DNA from: Paraphaeosphaeria minitans
Lineage: Eukaryota; Ascomycota; Dothideomycetes; Pleosporales; Didymosphaeriaceae
Reading direction: 5' to 3'
NCBI GenBank assembly: GCA_015832175.1
Contig: WJXW01000018.1
Span: 248,001-312,000 of the forward strand
Length of the DNA: 64,000 nt
Part shown: positions 31,100 through 42,461 of the stretch, piece after piece
Layout: each line of letters opens with the position of its first letter
Position numbering within the stretch: position 1 is the first letter of the stretch
Position numbers and translations under genes: made by a program
Notes under the pieces: model-generated
What the model saw: the letters and a program-made list of their open reading frames with translations, nothing else
The model's database searches: none
Told to the model about the DNA's origin: nothing

Positions 31100-34000
31100 T
31101 TAATTATAGATCTCCAACGGCGCAATCTGATCCACGCTGTACAACCACCCCCCATTACTCTCCTCCGCCTCAAGCCAGTCATAGGGCCACAGCACCAAAT
31201 GCCCCTGCGTCAGCTCCAGCAACTTCTTCGCATCCTCCTTGTCGAGCAACTGCTCCGCATCGCCCGCATTAAACGCCTTCGCGCTACTCTTCGTCGTCGC
31301 CCGCCGCCGGCTGCGCTTGCTTCCCATCGTGCTCGCGTGATGCCGAGACGGCATGCCCTCGCGCAGCGCCGGCTCCGAAATGGTGACTGTGCGGGCGCGC
31401 GCGGCGCCGTTGGCTGTCGCGAAGTCGGTTGCTGAGGTGCCGCTCTCGGGCTCGGCGGGCGGAGGCGGAAACGTGAAGGTTTGGGATGGGGGCGCGGGGT
31501 TCATGGGGGAGACGATGGCGTCGTCGACGCCGGTGGAGGTGCGCATGGCGAGCTTCTCGTCGAATCCGCCGTTGGCGTGGGTGTCGACGCGGAGTGACTC
31601 GCGCGCACTCTGCTGTTCTTGGGCCCATTCTTCTACTTTGCCGAACGCGCTGCCCGAGTCGCGAGAGTCCCGCGACATCTTCTCGTTCAGCTTCTCGCCG
31701 AGCATCTCCGCCGCTTTGAAGGCGTTGACAGGTGCGGCGGCCAGTTTCTCGCCGACAGAACCTGTGCCCGGTGGTCCGGTTTTACCTGGAGATTCTTGCT
31801 GTTTGCGATGCGACGACTTGCCTGCGCCCTGTGCCTGGCTGAAGCGCTCGGAAAAGGAAGCGTACTCTTTGTACTCCTTCCAAGTCCTAACCTCGTTATC
31901 CGGCATGCATCGGAAGACCTGTCGGAAAAGCTTGGTATTGTTTTCTGCTGCAGCGTGCCATATGTCAAGGTAGAAGGCGTCGTTCAACGGGTCGCGCATG
32001 CAGTCGTCGGTGACTATAGGGCGCCGCATCTCGGAAAGGAGAGGGTTGATGACGGACGACGATTCGTAGCTGAACGTGCGCTGCAGGGGCGGACCGCCAA
32101 TATCCGTATCATCGAGCACGGGCAGTGACGGCAGTTGACTGAGCTGAGGAAGACCCAATTGTCGGGTATTCATACGCGGCAGTTTTGGTGGAGGAAGGCC
32201 GGCGTAGCCCTCAGGGACGCTGTGCGCAGTCGCTCTACTGCCCGTAGTGTTACTTCGGCCTCGTCTACCGGAGCTCTTCTTTGGGGTATGCCCAACACCT
32301 TCAGCCGCAACGTCGCTGACCAGTACTTCTTCACCCTTCTCGTTGACGTATGAATCACGCGCGCGAGAGAGACTAGGATGTCTATGCTCTACTTCACGCA
32401 TGTGGTCCGTACCTTCGCCACGGACGTCCTTCTGATGCGCCGGGTTGTTCGAAACCCTGGAGTCGGCAGAGGGTTTCTTGTTGGACATCAAGTGTGGGTT
32501 GTTCTCTTGTTCCCAGTCAATGTCATGATTGAAGCTGTGAATCTTTTCAGCACGGGCGATCAAGTCATCTTCCAGTCGTTGTCTGTTATCCGCCAACTTC
32601 TGTTCCGTCTCGCGGTCCCCAGTCGGAGACGACGGCACGGAAGATTCGTCATGGAAGCCGGCGCTATCGGCCTCGGACCGCTGGCTTGCACACTCTTCCG
32701 CGAAGATGTAATCAACATCCACGCCCAGGTGCTCTCGCATGAGACGCATGCGTAGCGTGTGAGGGAACTTGCCAACTTTGTAGGGTTCGCCGGCCATGTA
32801 AGAATCAAGGACTTCGGTGTCGCGAACGATGGCTGCGACCTCGGAGTCACGAGAGCCCAGCATAGAGCGTTCGTTGATGTTGGCGGATCCGATGATTGCA
32901 ACCCGATCATCAACGACCATACATTTGGCATGAATGTAGAGCTGCTCGGTGACGAGCGATTTCTGTGGACCAATCTCACCCCAAGATCTTAGTGCGTAAA
33001 ACTGGATGTAGTCTTCAGGCTCAATACCCGCTGCACGTAGGCGGCCGAAGATGGACGTTGGGCCGCGGCAAATACTGCGGTACTGGCAGGTCATAATCAA
33101 ACGGACGCTACTTCCATCTTGTTGGTCGACGGTGTTTTGGAAACCAGGCATGAGCGGAATAATGAGGCATGCCCTCCAATCCTCTTGATTCTGATGCGCG
33201 CGCTTGATACGATCCACAATAGCATCACTAATCTTGTTCTCGATCTTCGTACCTAAGACCTCGCAACTGCTGATGTAGAACTGGTTCTCGATGTAGACGA
33301 AGTGTTCCGACGTCGAGATCATCTGGACATACGCGTTCATTATGCTGTGCTCAGTCTTGTTGGGCGTGCCAAGCGACCAGGATGTGGCTGAACGAAGGAT
33401 CTGTACTTCACACGTTCCATCGAGACCAAGAGCCTTGATGTCAGCAGGATCAAAGTCTGGTGGCGGAAGTAGGAAGGGAGTCGGGCGGGAGGGCTTCCGT
33501 TGCCGTAGCAAGTAGTTCCAACGTTGAACGAAGTGGCGAGTCAGATCCCGGGCCGGTTGGCCAACAATTTGCATACCAATGTCGTGCCACGGCATTCGTG
33601 GGACTTTGCTTCGATCGTACATCTCCCCGTACGGCTTGTCTAGTTCGAAGAAGTCCTGGACACGAGGGTTTGAGTAATCCTTCCCAGGCCAGAGCTGGCA
33701 ATGGTCGGCATCCTTAGGGTTATCATCCAGTTCAAACCCGGTCAGCTTGTCGTCTGTCACCACATGCTGGGGCGTATCCCACCTGCCAAAGCAGAGGTCG
33801 ACGCCACCGCAGAAGGCGATGGTATGGTCAACAACGCATATCTTCTCGTGATGCGCCCAGAAGAAGGTATTTTGTCGAATCTGGTTCGGTGAACGTTGGA
33901 CAAAGATGTTGGGGTGCAGGTCTAACAACGAATACTTTGAGTATTCAGAGTCGATGGGAATGGCCGTGTTGATGTTGCGATACATGATGACAAACACCTT

Positions 34001-36841
34001 GACGCCTTCTTGCGCTTTACGTTGTAACAGGCGATCCAGTCTCCATTTCTGACTAATGGCAGGCGGTCGACGCATGTAGAGTTCCGGGCTTAACCACCAG
34101 TCGTGGATATAAATAACGTCCTTAGCCATACTTATAGCACGGGAGACATTCCACATGTAGTCGCGGCCGTCGACCAGCCATTGCGCATAAATTCCCTTCC
34201 GGACAGGAGCGAAACTCTGGAATCGATGCGGGTTGTTCCACTCGGTGTTGATTGCCATGAATCGGATAGAGTCCTCAAACTGCTTGAGTTGCCTCTCGTT
34301 TCTAGCCAGCAGTTTCATCTTGCGCTCCGAGTTCCTCAACCGCAGAAGATGATGTCCGGTCGCTGATGCTTTCGCTTCACTCGCAATGTCCCGAGCCTTC
34401 TTTTCCCGCAGACTTCTCCCCTTTTCATCGATTGTAAAGTCTGAGTCCACTAGGAACACATCATACACATTCATCTCTTCGGGCGAGTCCACGCATACGA
34501 CGTAGCTATGTCGCACGAGGAACCACTTTGGGGAGTGTCGCGCCACAAAAGGAGACGGAGTCCACTTCTTTCTAGCGTCTATGCCTTTGGAAGATTGAAT
34601 CATCATAAGACCCTCCTTTCCGTGATAGCCACCTTCGGCAGCCAACCGCACACCCAGGGCGGACAGCTCTAGAAACTTGCATAATCGATTGCTCTCGGGT
34701 CGAAAGATGAGGTACGTAATGAGCTTCTGCAGGTACCTTTCCAGCTTCTTCCGTTGCCTCTCCTGATATGCTTGCTGTTTGTTGTGCTGCGGTACGCCGA
34801 CAGCACCAGCGAAGCTGCCTTGTCTGACCGCCAATTGTCCGATGAAGCTGCCACCCTGCTCGGGACTACCAATGCTGGATTTGCGACGCCGAAGACCGAG
34901 GCTGGACTTGAGTCGGCTCGGTTTACCAGGTCGGTCCGTTTCGTTCCCTTCCGCCTCTTCGTCATCCTTGTCCTCCTCCTCCTCCTCTTCGTTCAAAGCA
35001 CTGTAGCCTCGCCAGCCGCGTAGGTACGGAATTGCACTGCGGGGAAAGCGTGGAAGCTTCGGGGTGCGGTCATCTTTCTCAGCGTCCTTCTCCTCAGACT
35101 TCTCCTTGCCTTTTGCGCTCATGTCTTTCTTTGAGTCCTTTTTCTTCGGGTCTCGATTTAGGAACGAATTTTGTTTTTCTTGGAGTTTGAACTTCAGATG
35201 CAAGTTGGCAAAGTCCCTAACTGAGCGCTTGATGACCCACTTCATGCGGGTGAGACCACTTCCATATTCGAGTTCGATCCTGAGGTTGATGTGGCGGTTT
35301 TCTTCCTTGACCTCCTTGCCATCCTTGGTCTCGAGCTGTTCCGAATCGGTAATGGAGACCTTCAGCTGCTCCAGCAAGATAGGCACGCGCTTCCTGTCAT
35401 GTTCGTCGCGCTGGAACATACTCGCAAGGAACAAAGCGGCAGGCGCGCCAGCCAAGAGCTCGGCCATGAGCTCAGCGGATTTGGCGTGGTCAACCTGGCG
35501 GTCGATTGCCTTTGTGCTCTTGGCAAACACCCGAAGACTGTTCTTGATCTGCTTCCATTTCTGAGCGCTCAGACTGGAAGTGCGTTCGCTGCGCAGTCGC
35601 CAGGGCGATGCCTGGGGCCCCTCGTTGCTGCTGCCGCCGAACGCGGTGAGCCTGCGCAGGTGGCTCGGGCGTCGTTCACCCTCTTCTCCATCGGTGTCGT
35701 GGCGGCGGAGGCCGCCGTATGAAAGTCCTCGTGCACTGTGCAGCCCTCGCGTCCAGGCGTTCTCCTTGGCCAAACGATCGCGTCCTTCATCTTCCGACAC
35801 GCCCTGTCTGTGCTCGGGGATGTCGCTCATGGTACCGCGGCGCATGAATGTTGGTCGATGCACATTGCTTGCGGTGGGCGTGATGTTGGGCGAATCGCGG
35901 TCGCGAGAGGGAAAGTTGGTGTGTCGAGGCGTCGTGGGCGCAGTCTGCGGGCCTTCTGCGCCGTCGTCAAACCATCGCCGACTCTTCCTTCTCCTCCTGG
36001 CAGGACGCGAAGGACCTTCACCCGCGCTTTCCTCAGCATCAGCATCAGCATCAGCTTCGCTGTCGTGCGCGTCGAAGCGAAATTCGTCCCTTTCGGTGGC
36101 CGGTGAAAGCTGGCCGCGCGGCGAGTGCTCGTTCATGGGGCCGGCGCCAGTGAAGCCGCTCAGACTTCGCCCATGACCCTGGAGGCCCATGGGATTCGCA
36201 GCCAATGCCTTCAGCTTGGTCATGAGGGAGGAGCCTTGCCGCTCCCGCTCTTTGCCCTTGCCATCTATCTCCTCTCCCTCCCACGACTGCTGGCGCGAGT
36301 GTGCGTTCTGCTGCGCGTTCTGCTGCTCGTCGTTGAAGGTGGTGTTCCGCGCGAACTGCACGCTTCGACGGCCTTTGGGCGCGGCATCGGATTCATCGCC
36401 TTCGCCTGTTCCTCGTCTCGATATCGGGGCAAATGTATGTTGAGGCACGCCCGGGGAGCCCTTTACGTGACGGGCCGGAGACGGGGCCTCTTTGGCATTC
36501 GGATCGCGACCAACAAGGTCGTTCGTGGGCTGCTGCTTGTGTGCTGCTGTGCCCGTACCAAAGGGAAACTCGTCCGGTTCCGACGGAGCAAGAGGTTCGC
36601 CGGCAGGGGCAGATGACGTTATGACGGGCGCACCGTTAGGGCTCGGTGCTGGGCGAGGTTTTGTATCGTTCGCGGGGATGGGCGTTCGTAGGGAAGAGCC
36701 TCGTATCGGGAAGCGCGAACGTGCGGCGTCGGTCGATAGAGTCGACTTGTCGTTTACGGAGCTGCCGTCGAGCCTTGCTGGCGAGTTGAAGCGCGGCGTG
36801 GTGCCTGGCGGAGAGATGCCAGACTCGGGTGTGTCACCCAT
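31100..36841 (-). CDS. spo14: Phospholipase D (PLD1/Spo14 type)
   Basis: An intronless 1913-residue frame encodes the phosphatidylcholine-hydrolysing PLD that makes phosphatidic acid for membrane trafficking and, in yeast, sporulation. Residues 1-480 are disordered, rich in Ser/Pro/Arg and acidic runs. A PX-like region lies around 490-720, with an acidic insert near 620. A PH-like domain (WFLVRHSYVVCV, VYDVFLVDSDFTI) lies around 760-880. The two catalytic HKD motifs are HEKICVVDHTIAFCGGVDL near residue 1000 and HAKCMVVDDRVAIIGSANIN near residue 1303. The PLD start motif is IYIHDWWLSPELYMRRP. A long tail ends with a conserved-looking GHLVLWPYDWL segment. Yeast Spo14 is about 1680 residues, so the N-terminus is somewhat extended. 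The gene is divergent from the alpha/beta hydrolase, with 537 nt between starts. Confidence 0.96.
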   Translation of the reverse strand: MGDTPESGISPPGTTPRFNSPARLDGSSVNDKSTLSTDAARSRFPIRGSSLRTPIPANDTKPRPAPSPNGAPVITSSAPAGEPLAPSEPDEFPFGTGTAAHKQQPTNDLVGRDPNAKEAPSPARHVKGSPGVPQHTFAPISRRGTGEGDESDAAPKGRRSVQFARNTTFNDEQQNAQQNAHSRQQSWEGEEIDGKGKERERQGSSLMTKLKALAANPMGLQGHGRSLSGFTGAGPMNEHSPRGQLSPATERDEFRFDAHDSEADADADAEESAGEGPSRPARRRRKSRRWFDDGAEGPQTAPTTPRHTNFPSRDRDSPNITPTASNVHRPTFMRRGTMSDIPEHRQGVSEDEGRDRLAKENAWTRGLHSARGLSYGGLRRHDTDGEEGERRPSHLRRLTAFGGSSNEGPQASPWRLRSERTSSLSAQKWKQIKNSLRVFAKSTKAIDRQVDHAKSAELMAELLAGAPAALFLASMFQRDEHDRKRVPILLEQLKVSITDSEQLETKDGKEVKEENRHINLRIELEYGSGLTRMKWVIKRSVRDFANLHLKFKLQEKQNSFLNRDPKKKDSKKDMSAKGKEKSEEKDAEKDDRTPKLPRFPRSAIPYLRGWRGYSALNEEEEEEDKDDEEAEGNETDRPGKPSRLKSSLGLRRRKSSIGSPEQGGSFIGQLAVRQGSFAGAVGVPQHNKQQAYQERQRKKLERYLQKLITYLIFRPESNRLCKFLELSALGVRLAAEGGYHGKEGLMMIQSSKGIDARKKWTPSPFVARHSPKWFLVRHSYVVCVDSPEEMNVYDVFLVDSDFTIDEKGRSLREKKARDIASEAKASATGHHLLRLRNSERKMKLLARNERQLKQFEDSIRFMAINTEWNNPHRFQSFAPVRKGIYAQWLVDGRDYMWNVSRAISMAKDVIYIHDWWLSPELYMRRPPAISQKWRLDRLLQRKAQEGVKVFVIMYRNINTAIPIDSEYSKYSLLDLHPNIFVQRSPNQIRQNTFFWAHHEKICVVDHTIAFCGGVDLCFGRWDTPQHVVTDDKLTGFELDDNPKDADHCQLWPGKDYSNPRVQDFFELDKPYGEMYDRSKVPRMPWHDIGMQIVGQPARDLTRHFVQRWNYLLRQRKPSRPTPFLLPPPDFDPADIKALGLDGTCEVQILRSATSWSLGTPNKTEHSIMNAYVQMISTSEHFVYIENQFYISSCEVLGTKIENKISDAIVDRIKRAHQNQEDWRACLIIPLMPGFQNTVDQQDGSSVRLIMTCQYRSICRGPTSIFGRLRAAGIEPEDYIQFYALRSWGEIGPQKSLVTEQLYIHAKCMVVDDRVAIIGSANINERSMLGSRDSEVAAIVRDTEVLDSYMAGEPYKVGKFPHTLRMRLMREHLGVDVDYIFAEECASQRSEADSAGFHDESSVPSSPTGDRETEQKLADNRQRLEDDLIARAEKIHSFNHDIDWEQENNPHLMSNKKPSADSRVSNNPAHQKDVRGEGTDHMREVEHRHPSLSRARDSYVNEKGEEVLVSDVAAEGVGHTPKKSSGRRGRSNTTGSRATAHSVPEGYAGLPPPKLPRMNTRQLGLPQLSQLPSLPVLDDTDIGGPPLQRTFSYESSSVINPLLSEMRRPIVTDDCMRDPLNDAFYLDIWHAAAENNTKLFRQVFRCMPDNEVRTWKEYKEYASFSERFSQAQGAGKSSHRKQQESPGKTGPPGTGSVGEKLAAAPVNAFKAAEMLGEKLNEKMSRDSRDSGSAFGKVEEWAQEQQSARESLRVDTHANGGFDEKLAMRTSTGVDDAIVSPMNPAPPSQTFTFPPPPAEPESGTSATDFATANGAARARTVTISEPALREGMPSRHHASTMGSKRSRRRATTKSSAKAFNAGDAEQLLDKEDAKKLLELTQGHLVLWPYDWLEAEESNGGWLYSVDQIAPLEIYN

Positions 36842-37378
36842 TTCGGGGGCGGTATAAAGGGAAACGCTCTAGATACAGAGGGACAGCATCTATGCGCATA
36901 AAAGGACGGGGCCAGCCACGAAAGTCGCAGAGAGGTTGGTGCTCGCGTACTACGTTGAGCGGGACTGTACCGGTAGGTAGGTAGGTAGTCTATAGCGGCC
37001 AACGCGCGGTGATGCTGTTTATGGATGTGGGTAGAGGCTAGGGATGCAGAGAGACAGAACCTGGGACCAGTCACCTTTTGGCAGACGGTGTGTCCTGCTG
37101 ACTCCTGAATAAGACGTCCTAGGAGGTGTTGGAAACTGTGACCATGCACATTGCAATCTCAGCGCTCACCATGGATCAACAACCCCTTGCAAGCCGCAAG
37201 CCGCAAGCCGCAGCATCCCCGGCGTAGGATCTAGGACCGGGTAGGACTAGCCCGTGCACTGCTATCTATCTGTTGTATCCACCCTCCCCCTCTCCCCCTC
37301 TCTCCAACCGTCGTCTTGCCAGTTGATCGTCTTAGCAATGCCTGCGCGGCGACCGGACAGCCAACATAAGCGCCCACC
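36842..37378. other. Divergent promoter, phospholipase D/hydrolase
   Basis: About 540 nt with a GGTAGG tract at 36972-36985 and an AAGCCGC repeat near 37195-37215. A CT-rich run (37280-37310) before the hydrolase ATG is typical of fungal transcription starts. Confidence 0.55.
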
Positions 37379-38431
37379 ATGACAGCAACAAACAATCCAC
37401 TCGAGGCCACCACCGCCGACCTACCTCCCATCTCCGCGCAGACCTACACAATCGCCGGCATCCGCACCACCGTCCATGGCCTCGCCGAGCTCCCACCTGC
37501 AACGTCCACCGTTGCCTGCCTCTGGCTCCTCCACCCGCGCCTGCAGACGGCCAAAACGATGACGCCCACTGCCAACGCCATAATCTCCGCCTGGAACGCA
37601 CGCATCCACGCCGGACGCGCCGACGACACCCCCACCGGCCTCATCGCCGTGTCCTTCGACCAGCGCAACCACGGCACCAGACTCGTCGACCCGCTGCACA
37701 ACGAGGCCTGGCGCCAGGGCAACCCGCGCCACGCCCAGGACATGTTCGGCTGCATCCACGGCACCGCAGCCGACACCTCGCAGATCATGGACCACCTCGC
37801 CTCGTACATCTTCACCGCGCCGTCCTCCCCGCACATCACCCAGCACCTGGTCCTCGGCATCTCCCTCGGCGGCCACGCGGCCTGGCACTGCATCCTCGCC
37901 GAGCCCCGCATCACCGCCGCCGTCGTCGCCATCGGCTGCCCGGACTACACGCGCCTGATGACCGACCGCGCGCGCCTGTCCAAGCTCGACTCGTACACCT
38001 CGAGCACGCCCCCGGGCGCCGCCTTCCTGGGCAGTCCGCACTTCCCGCCCGCCCTCCAGCACGCCGTCGCGCGGTACGACCCCGCGGGGCTCCTGCTGCC
38101 TGGGCACTTCAATCCCGCCGGCGCGGACCCCCAAGTCGGCAACCCGGCGACCGACAGGATGAAAGGGCTTCTGCGGGAGCGGCTGCAGGGGAAGCGGATC
38201 CTCAATCTGAGCGGGAGCATCGACAAGCTGGTGCCGTATGCAGCGGGCGAGGCATTTCTGGGCGTGTTCAAGCGCGCGCTGGACGAGGAGCCGGGGCTGG
38301 ATGTGGGCTTCGAGGATGTGCTGTTTGAGGGCGTGGGGCATGCGTTTCCCGCGGCCATGGTCGAGAAGTCGGCCGAGTGGATATGTGGGTTGCTAGAGAA
38401 CGGACAAGGGCAAGTGACGAGTAAGATCTAG
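37379..38431 (+). CDS. Alpha/beta hydrolase-fold protein
   Basis: A single-exon protein of 350 residues. The nucleophile elbow is GISLGGHAAW (Ser near residue 163). An early FDQRNHGTR strand/turn is typical of alpha/beta hydrolases. The late acid SGSIDKLVPY and the histidine in FEGVGHAFPAAM complete a plausible Ser-Asp-His triad. There is no signal peptide or membrane segment, so it is likely cytosolic. The family includes fungal esterases and peptidase-like hydrolases of unknown substrate, and none can be preferred. Codon usage is strongly C-ending, as in rpc1. The first in-frame ATG follows a CT-rich leader directly. Confidence 0.88.
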   Translation: MTATNNPLEATTADLPPISAQTYTIAGIRTTVHGLAELPPATSTVACLWLLHPRLQTAKTMTPTANAIISAWNARIHAGRADDTPTGLIAVSFDQRNHGTRLVDPLHNEAWRQGNPRHAQDMFGCIHGTAADTSQIMDHLASYIFTAPSSPHITQHLVLGISLGGHAAWHCILAEPRITAAVVAIGCPDYTRLMTDRARLSKLDSYTSSTPPGAAFLGSPHFPPALQHAVARYDPAGLLLPGHFNPAGADPQVGNPATDRMKGLLRERLQGKRILNLSGSIDKLVPYAAGEAFLGVFKRALDEEPGLDVGFEDVLFEGVGHAFPAAMVEKSAEWICGLLENGQGQVTSKI

Positions 38432-38759
38432 TAGGCAGATGCCGTGTGGAATAGACGCTGACGAGGCTGATCCTCGTGGAGTGGGAAACACATCAACGCG
38501 TCCCACACAAACTTTATCCATCGCATCGGTCCGGTCTCCCAGAATATGCAATGCACCACTCGTCGCTCCTCCCTCCCATTCCGCCCTGGAAACCAAACCC
38601 AAGACCTCAGCTGCAGGGGTATACAACGCCAAAGATGCACGAGCCGAAGCCCATAGTCATGACCCAATTCACTCCCCCGCCCAAACGCCCAGCCAATTCC
38701 GTCCATCCTCCCAAACGGCAATGCGAAACCCTCATCTCCATCCACTCGCACGTGTTCTG
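38432..38759. other. Convergent 3' region
   Basis: About 330 nt between the stop codons of the hydrolase and the disordered protein. No gene signal is seen. Confidence 0.6.
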
Positions 38760-41700
38760 CTAACCCGCACTCTTCCTCGCCCCCCTGGTCCGCCTCGCCA
38801 CATTCCCCTCAATCTCCGCCTGCCGCTCGCGCTCCTCCTGCGCCGCAGACGCCATGCGTGTCTGCCGCTGCAGAGGAGCAGGCTCGTCAACAGCGCCAGC
38901 ATGAGCGTCAGCGTCAGTGATAGCGTTGGTAGACTTCCGCTTGCGACCCACAGGCGCCGACGGGGTGGATTCGGCGTCAGCATCGGTAGACTGCCGCTTG
39001 CGACTCGTCGGCGGCTTGAAGCCGTACTTCCTGCGCTGAGAGCCGGCGTCGGGCGTGCTGCTGTTCGAGAGCGCGGCGGCGGGCTTGGAGCGCGTTGAGC
39101 GTGGCGGGGCCCTGGTGGACGTGGGCTTCGGAGCTGCGGGCGGCTTCGCGGGTACTGCTTTCTTCGCCTTGCTGTTTCCTTTGGTTCTCGATGCAGACTT
39201 GGTGGTGCCTGTCGCTGCGTTGGAGGCGGCGTCCGCGGGCTTCTCTTCTTTCTCGCGGGGCTGGACGGCGCCTTGCACGGGGCTCGTGTTAGCAAACAAT
39301 CCTTCTCTTCCCGTTTTTACGTCTCCGCGTGTCACTCTCTTACCATAACTAGTTTCGAGAGCCCAGTAAGTAGGAGGGATGGATGCTGTGGTTTGGGTCG
39401 CGGGGTTGCGGGTTGAGGCAGGAGTGGTGAGAGGATCATCGGACGGTGAGAAGGTCAGTTCAGCGCCGAGATGGGGTTGAGATGAAGCCCGTAATACTCA
39501 CCACTTGCTCTGGCTCTTTCACCTCAGTGTCTTCTTTGTCCACGATCTCCTCCTCTACCGCCAACCGCGCTGCCTTTTTTCCGCGTGGACCCTTGGACGA
39601 TGCTACAAGCTCAGTGTTACCTTTGCTACGAGATACCATGTCTGGTTCCTGTAAGCTCAACAACGTACCCCCTTGCTTCTTAGACCTCTTCTTAGGAGGA
39701 GCTTCGTCCTCGGACCCCGAATCTCCCTCCTCCTTATATCCTGCGGTGGGGACAGAAATGGCCTTTGTCCGCTTGACCGTTGCGGTATGCCCGCGTTTCT
39801 GTGGGACGACGTCTGCGGGTTTCGCCTCGCTATCGCTCTGGAACGGTGCCTCGAGGTCCAAGGCTGGCGACGGCACAGGTGAAGGCAGCGTGCCAGAAAA
39901 CTTCAAAGAAGGAAGACAAAATTTGGGCGCGTCGAATGGCGTGTCCTGCTTCGGCACGGGAAGTTGCGCTCTCATGGGTTCAGCAACCGGACTGCCCTTG
40001 AGTGATGCTTTCGCCGTCTCTGAAGGAGCAACGCCCGGGTGCTGAGCCTCAGTAGAGAGTCCACCGGTGTCTGGTTCTGTTTCGTACGGCGACGGCGGCA
40101 ATTCGAGCTCCTCCAACAGCGCCGCTGGCCTCAGCGAGCTTCGGTCCCGGGGCTCTATTGACGGGCTTGATGGTGCAATTGTCGAAGACGATGCGGCGGC
40201 AGCGGCATGTTCCTCTAAGCCGGGTAACAAAGGCTGGGGCGTGGCTTCCTCTCTGTCTGAGGGAGCGCCTTCCTCACTGTCTGAGGGAGCGCCTTCCTCA
40301 CCTGGCGAGGCAGGTACGCCGTGCGAAGCGTCAACAAGTAGGCATGGTGCATCAGACGACTCCGCAGGTTCATGACTATTATCATGGCTCCCTACGGGAG
40401 ACTCTGCCTCATAACGAGGCAACGCATCTTGTTCTTCTTGTGGCTCGTCCTCTCCGACTCCTGGTGTTGACGTAGTTGCTGTCGGGATATCTCCCACGGC
40501 ATTCGTGTCGTCTTCGGCGCTGTTGTGCGATCCGAGAGACCCGGAGTTCCAAAAGAACTTTCCAATCTTCAGTGTAAATGGCATCTGCTGTGTCTCAACA
40601 TGCGACGAGGTTGCGATGGCGGTTTCCTCGCTCGGTGCGGCAACCATCTCAGCTTCCGCCGTTGCACCTGCTTCGTGAACATTGAGAGTATCCTCGTTGA
40701 GTTTTATCTTGGAGGGTATTCCTTGCATCATGTCGTTTGACTGCGGCGACTGTTCGTTCGTGACCGTATTACCGGTAGGGGGCTGGTCATGTGATAGCAG
40801 TACTGGGGACACAGCCTGTGAAGCAGGGCCGGAACTGCTTTCGACACCCACGCCTGCTTTGCAGTGTTGTTTATGCGTCTCGGTAGCTTCAACCAGTGTG
40901 TCCTCCGCAGGCCGTTCTTGATCCGGTTCCGTCATGTCCTTCGCCCCATTTGATAAAAGGAGTAAGGCTTCGGCAGCAGATGAGACGTCTCCAACATGCT
41001 TCTCCAATGATGTTGCTAATGTACTCTCCTGGTCCTCCATGTTGAATTGCGCCAGTATCTGGGCAGCAATATCATCTTCCGACGGGGATGATGCTCGCAT
41101 CGGTGCATCATCTGCGACGCGCTCGCTGCTTTGATCGGCAATGCTACGTGCACGCAGTAGCAAGTCTTGATTGAGTGTTTCCGAACGTTCCTCTGTCTCA
41201 GGGACTGGGAAGACTACATCTATATGTGGATCATCTGGCTTTTGGTCTTGTAGAGCGTCCTCCGCATCGTCACCGTCAAAGAGACTGTCCCAATCGGTGG
41301 ATTCGATTTCTTCGGCAGCGTCAGGGCTTGAATGTGTCTGCGCCCCTTTGAGAAGTTCTCCGTCAGCCTTGAATCGCGCGTCGTCTTCTCTATCATCGTC
41401 TTGCAGGTCCATTTCTGTGGTATTTGGTGTCACTGCTTGTTCGGATTTGTGCGACCGTGGAGTCCGCTCTGTTTCCTTGGCGACCAGCTAGGTGGTAAAA
41501 TCAGTAACAATTCATGAATCATATCAACGTAGATACACAGGGAGGAATCTCTCGGCTTTGACACCAAGCAGGCGATACATACCTTCGCAAGAGGTTCCTG
41601 GCATCCCTCAATCGCCTCTTGTATGCCCTCGGCGTTGAGTATCTCATCGACGACGATACTATCCGGCGACATTGAGTTTGGTTCGGCCGCATGGCCAAGC

Positions 41701-42461
41701 GGTGCACTAGACCTCGACAGCAACCCAGTAGCGTTACTAGATTCAGCAGCTTGGGACGGCGTGGGTGGCACGACTATGCCTGGACCAATGCTGGCCTTCA
41801 ATGGCGGACTCTTTATCCAAGGCGATGAGCTCTCTTGTCGGTGCTCGGAAGATTTCCATGGCGCTGGCGGCGTTGCTGGCGGTTGGGATAGTTCACTACG
41901 ATGCGGAAGCGAAAAGGAAGACTCGAATGTCGGCGCAGGGATGCCTGTTTTCGAGTATGAGACTTCTACATCGGCAGAGGGCTCAATCTCCATGTGGTCG
42001 ACGCTAAGCGGAATGCTGTGCGGGGCGACTTGCGATGCGCTATTTGAGGACTGTGAAGCTTCGACAACGGATGTCGCAGGGCGCGCTTCGACGACTCCCT
42101 CGTCGTGTTTCTGTGGACCCTCCGGCGCAGGTTGTCCCCAGTCGAATTCGTCAATAATCTCCAGCCCTTGTTGCCATGACAAGTTTTCATCGTATTCATA
42201 GCGTGGCTGAGACTGGAGGTCATCCTCGAAGCGACCGCTAGTTGTACCATCAGGATAAAACGGAAGGTCTCCTTCCATCGCCTCTATAACCGCGTTTTCT
42301 GATTCGAGCAACTTCGCGTCACCTATGTCACAGTCAAGGTCCTCATCTTGGAACGAGAAAGGGTTGTAGTGGCTGGTTATCGGTGATCGCCGGCAAGACA
42401 AGGCAAAAAAAGACTCCTCGTCGCTGTCATAGGTACACAACCTAGGTGGTTGGTCTGCCAT
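38760..42461 (-). CDS. Long disordered, probably nuclear protein
   Basis: Likely one gene with exons 42461-41583, 41487-39502 (possibly minus an in-frame 66-nt intron 39668-39603) and 39338-38760, giving about 1125-1147 residues. All junctions keep frame. I do not recognise a domain. The N-terminus is acidic (YDSDEESFFAL). The middle 700 residues are rich in Glu, Ser, Pro and Asp with short internal repeats (SDSEEGAP). The C-terminal 250 residues are Lys/Arg/Ala/Pro-rich with nuclear-localisation-like KKRSKKQ, GPRGKKAARL, SQRRKYGFKPPTSRKRQ and VGRKRKS, ending RRTRGARKSAG. The acidic N-terminal/basic C-terminal layout suggests a chromatin or repair scaffold, but no function is claimed. The third exon could be a separate gene. 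The frame also extends upstream to 42566, and the start MADQPPRLCTYDSD was chosen by preference only. Confidence 0.6.
40251..40304. repeat. Internal 27-bp direct repeat in coding sequence
   Basis: CTGTCTGAGGGAGCGCCTTC is repeated almost exactly, giving the tandem SDSEEGAP/SDREEATP residues of the disordered protein. Confidence 0.75.

Noticed and set aside
37421..38341. 306-codon antisense frame in the hydrolase gene
   Set aside because: GC-rich codon-bias shadow of a gene with a full catalytic triad.
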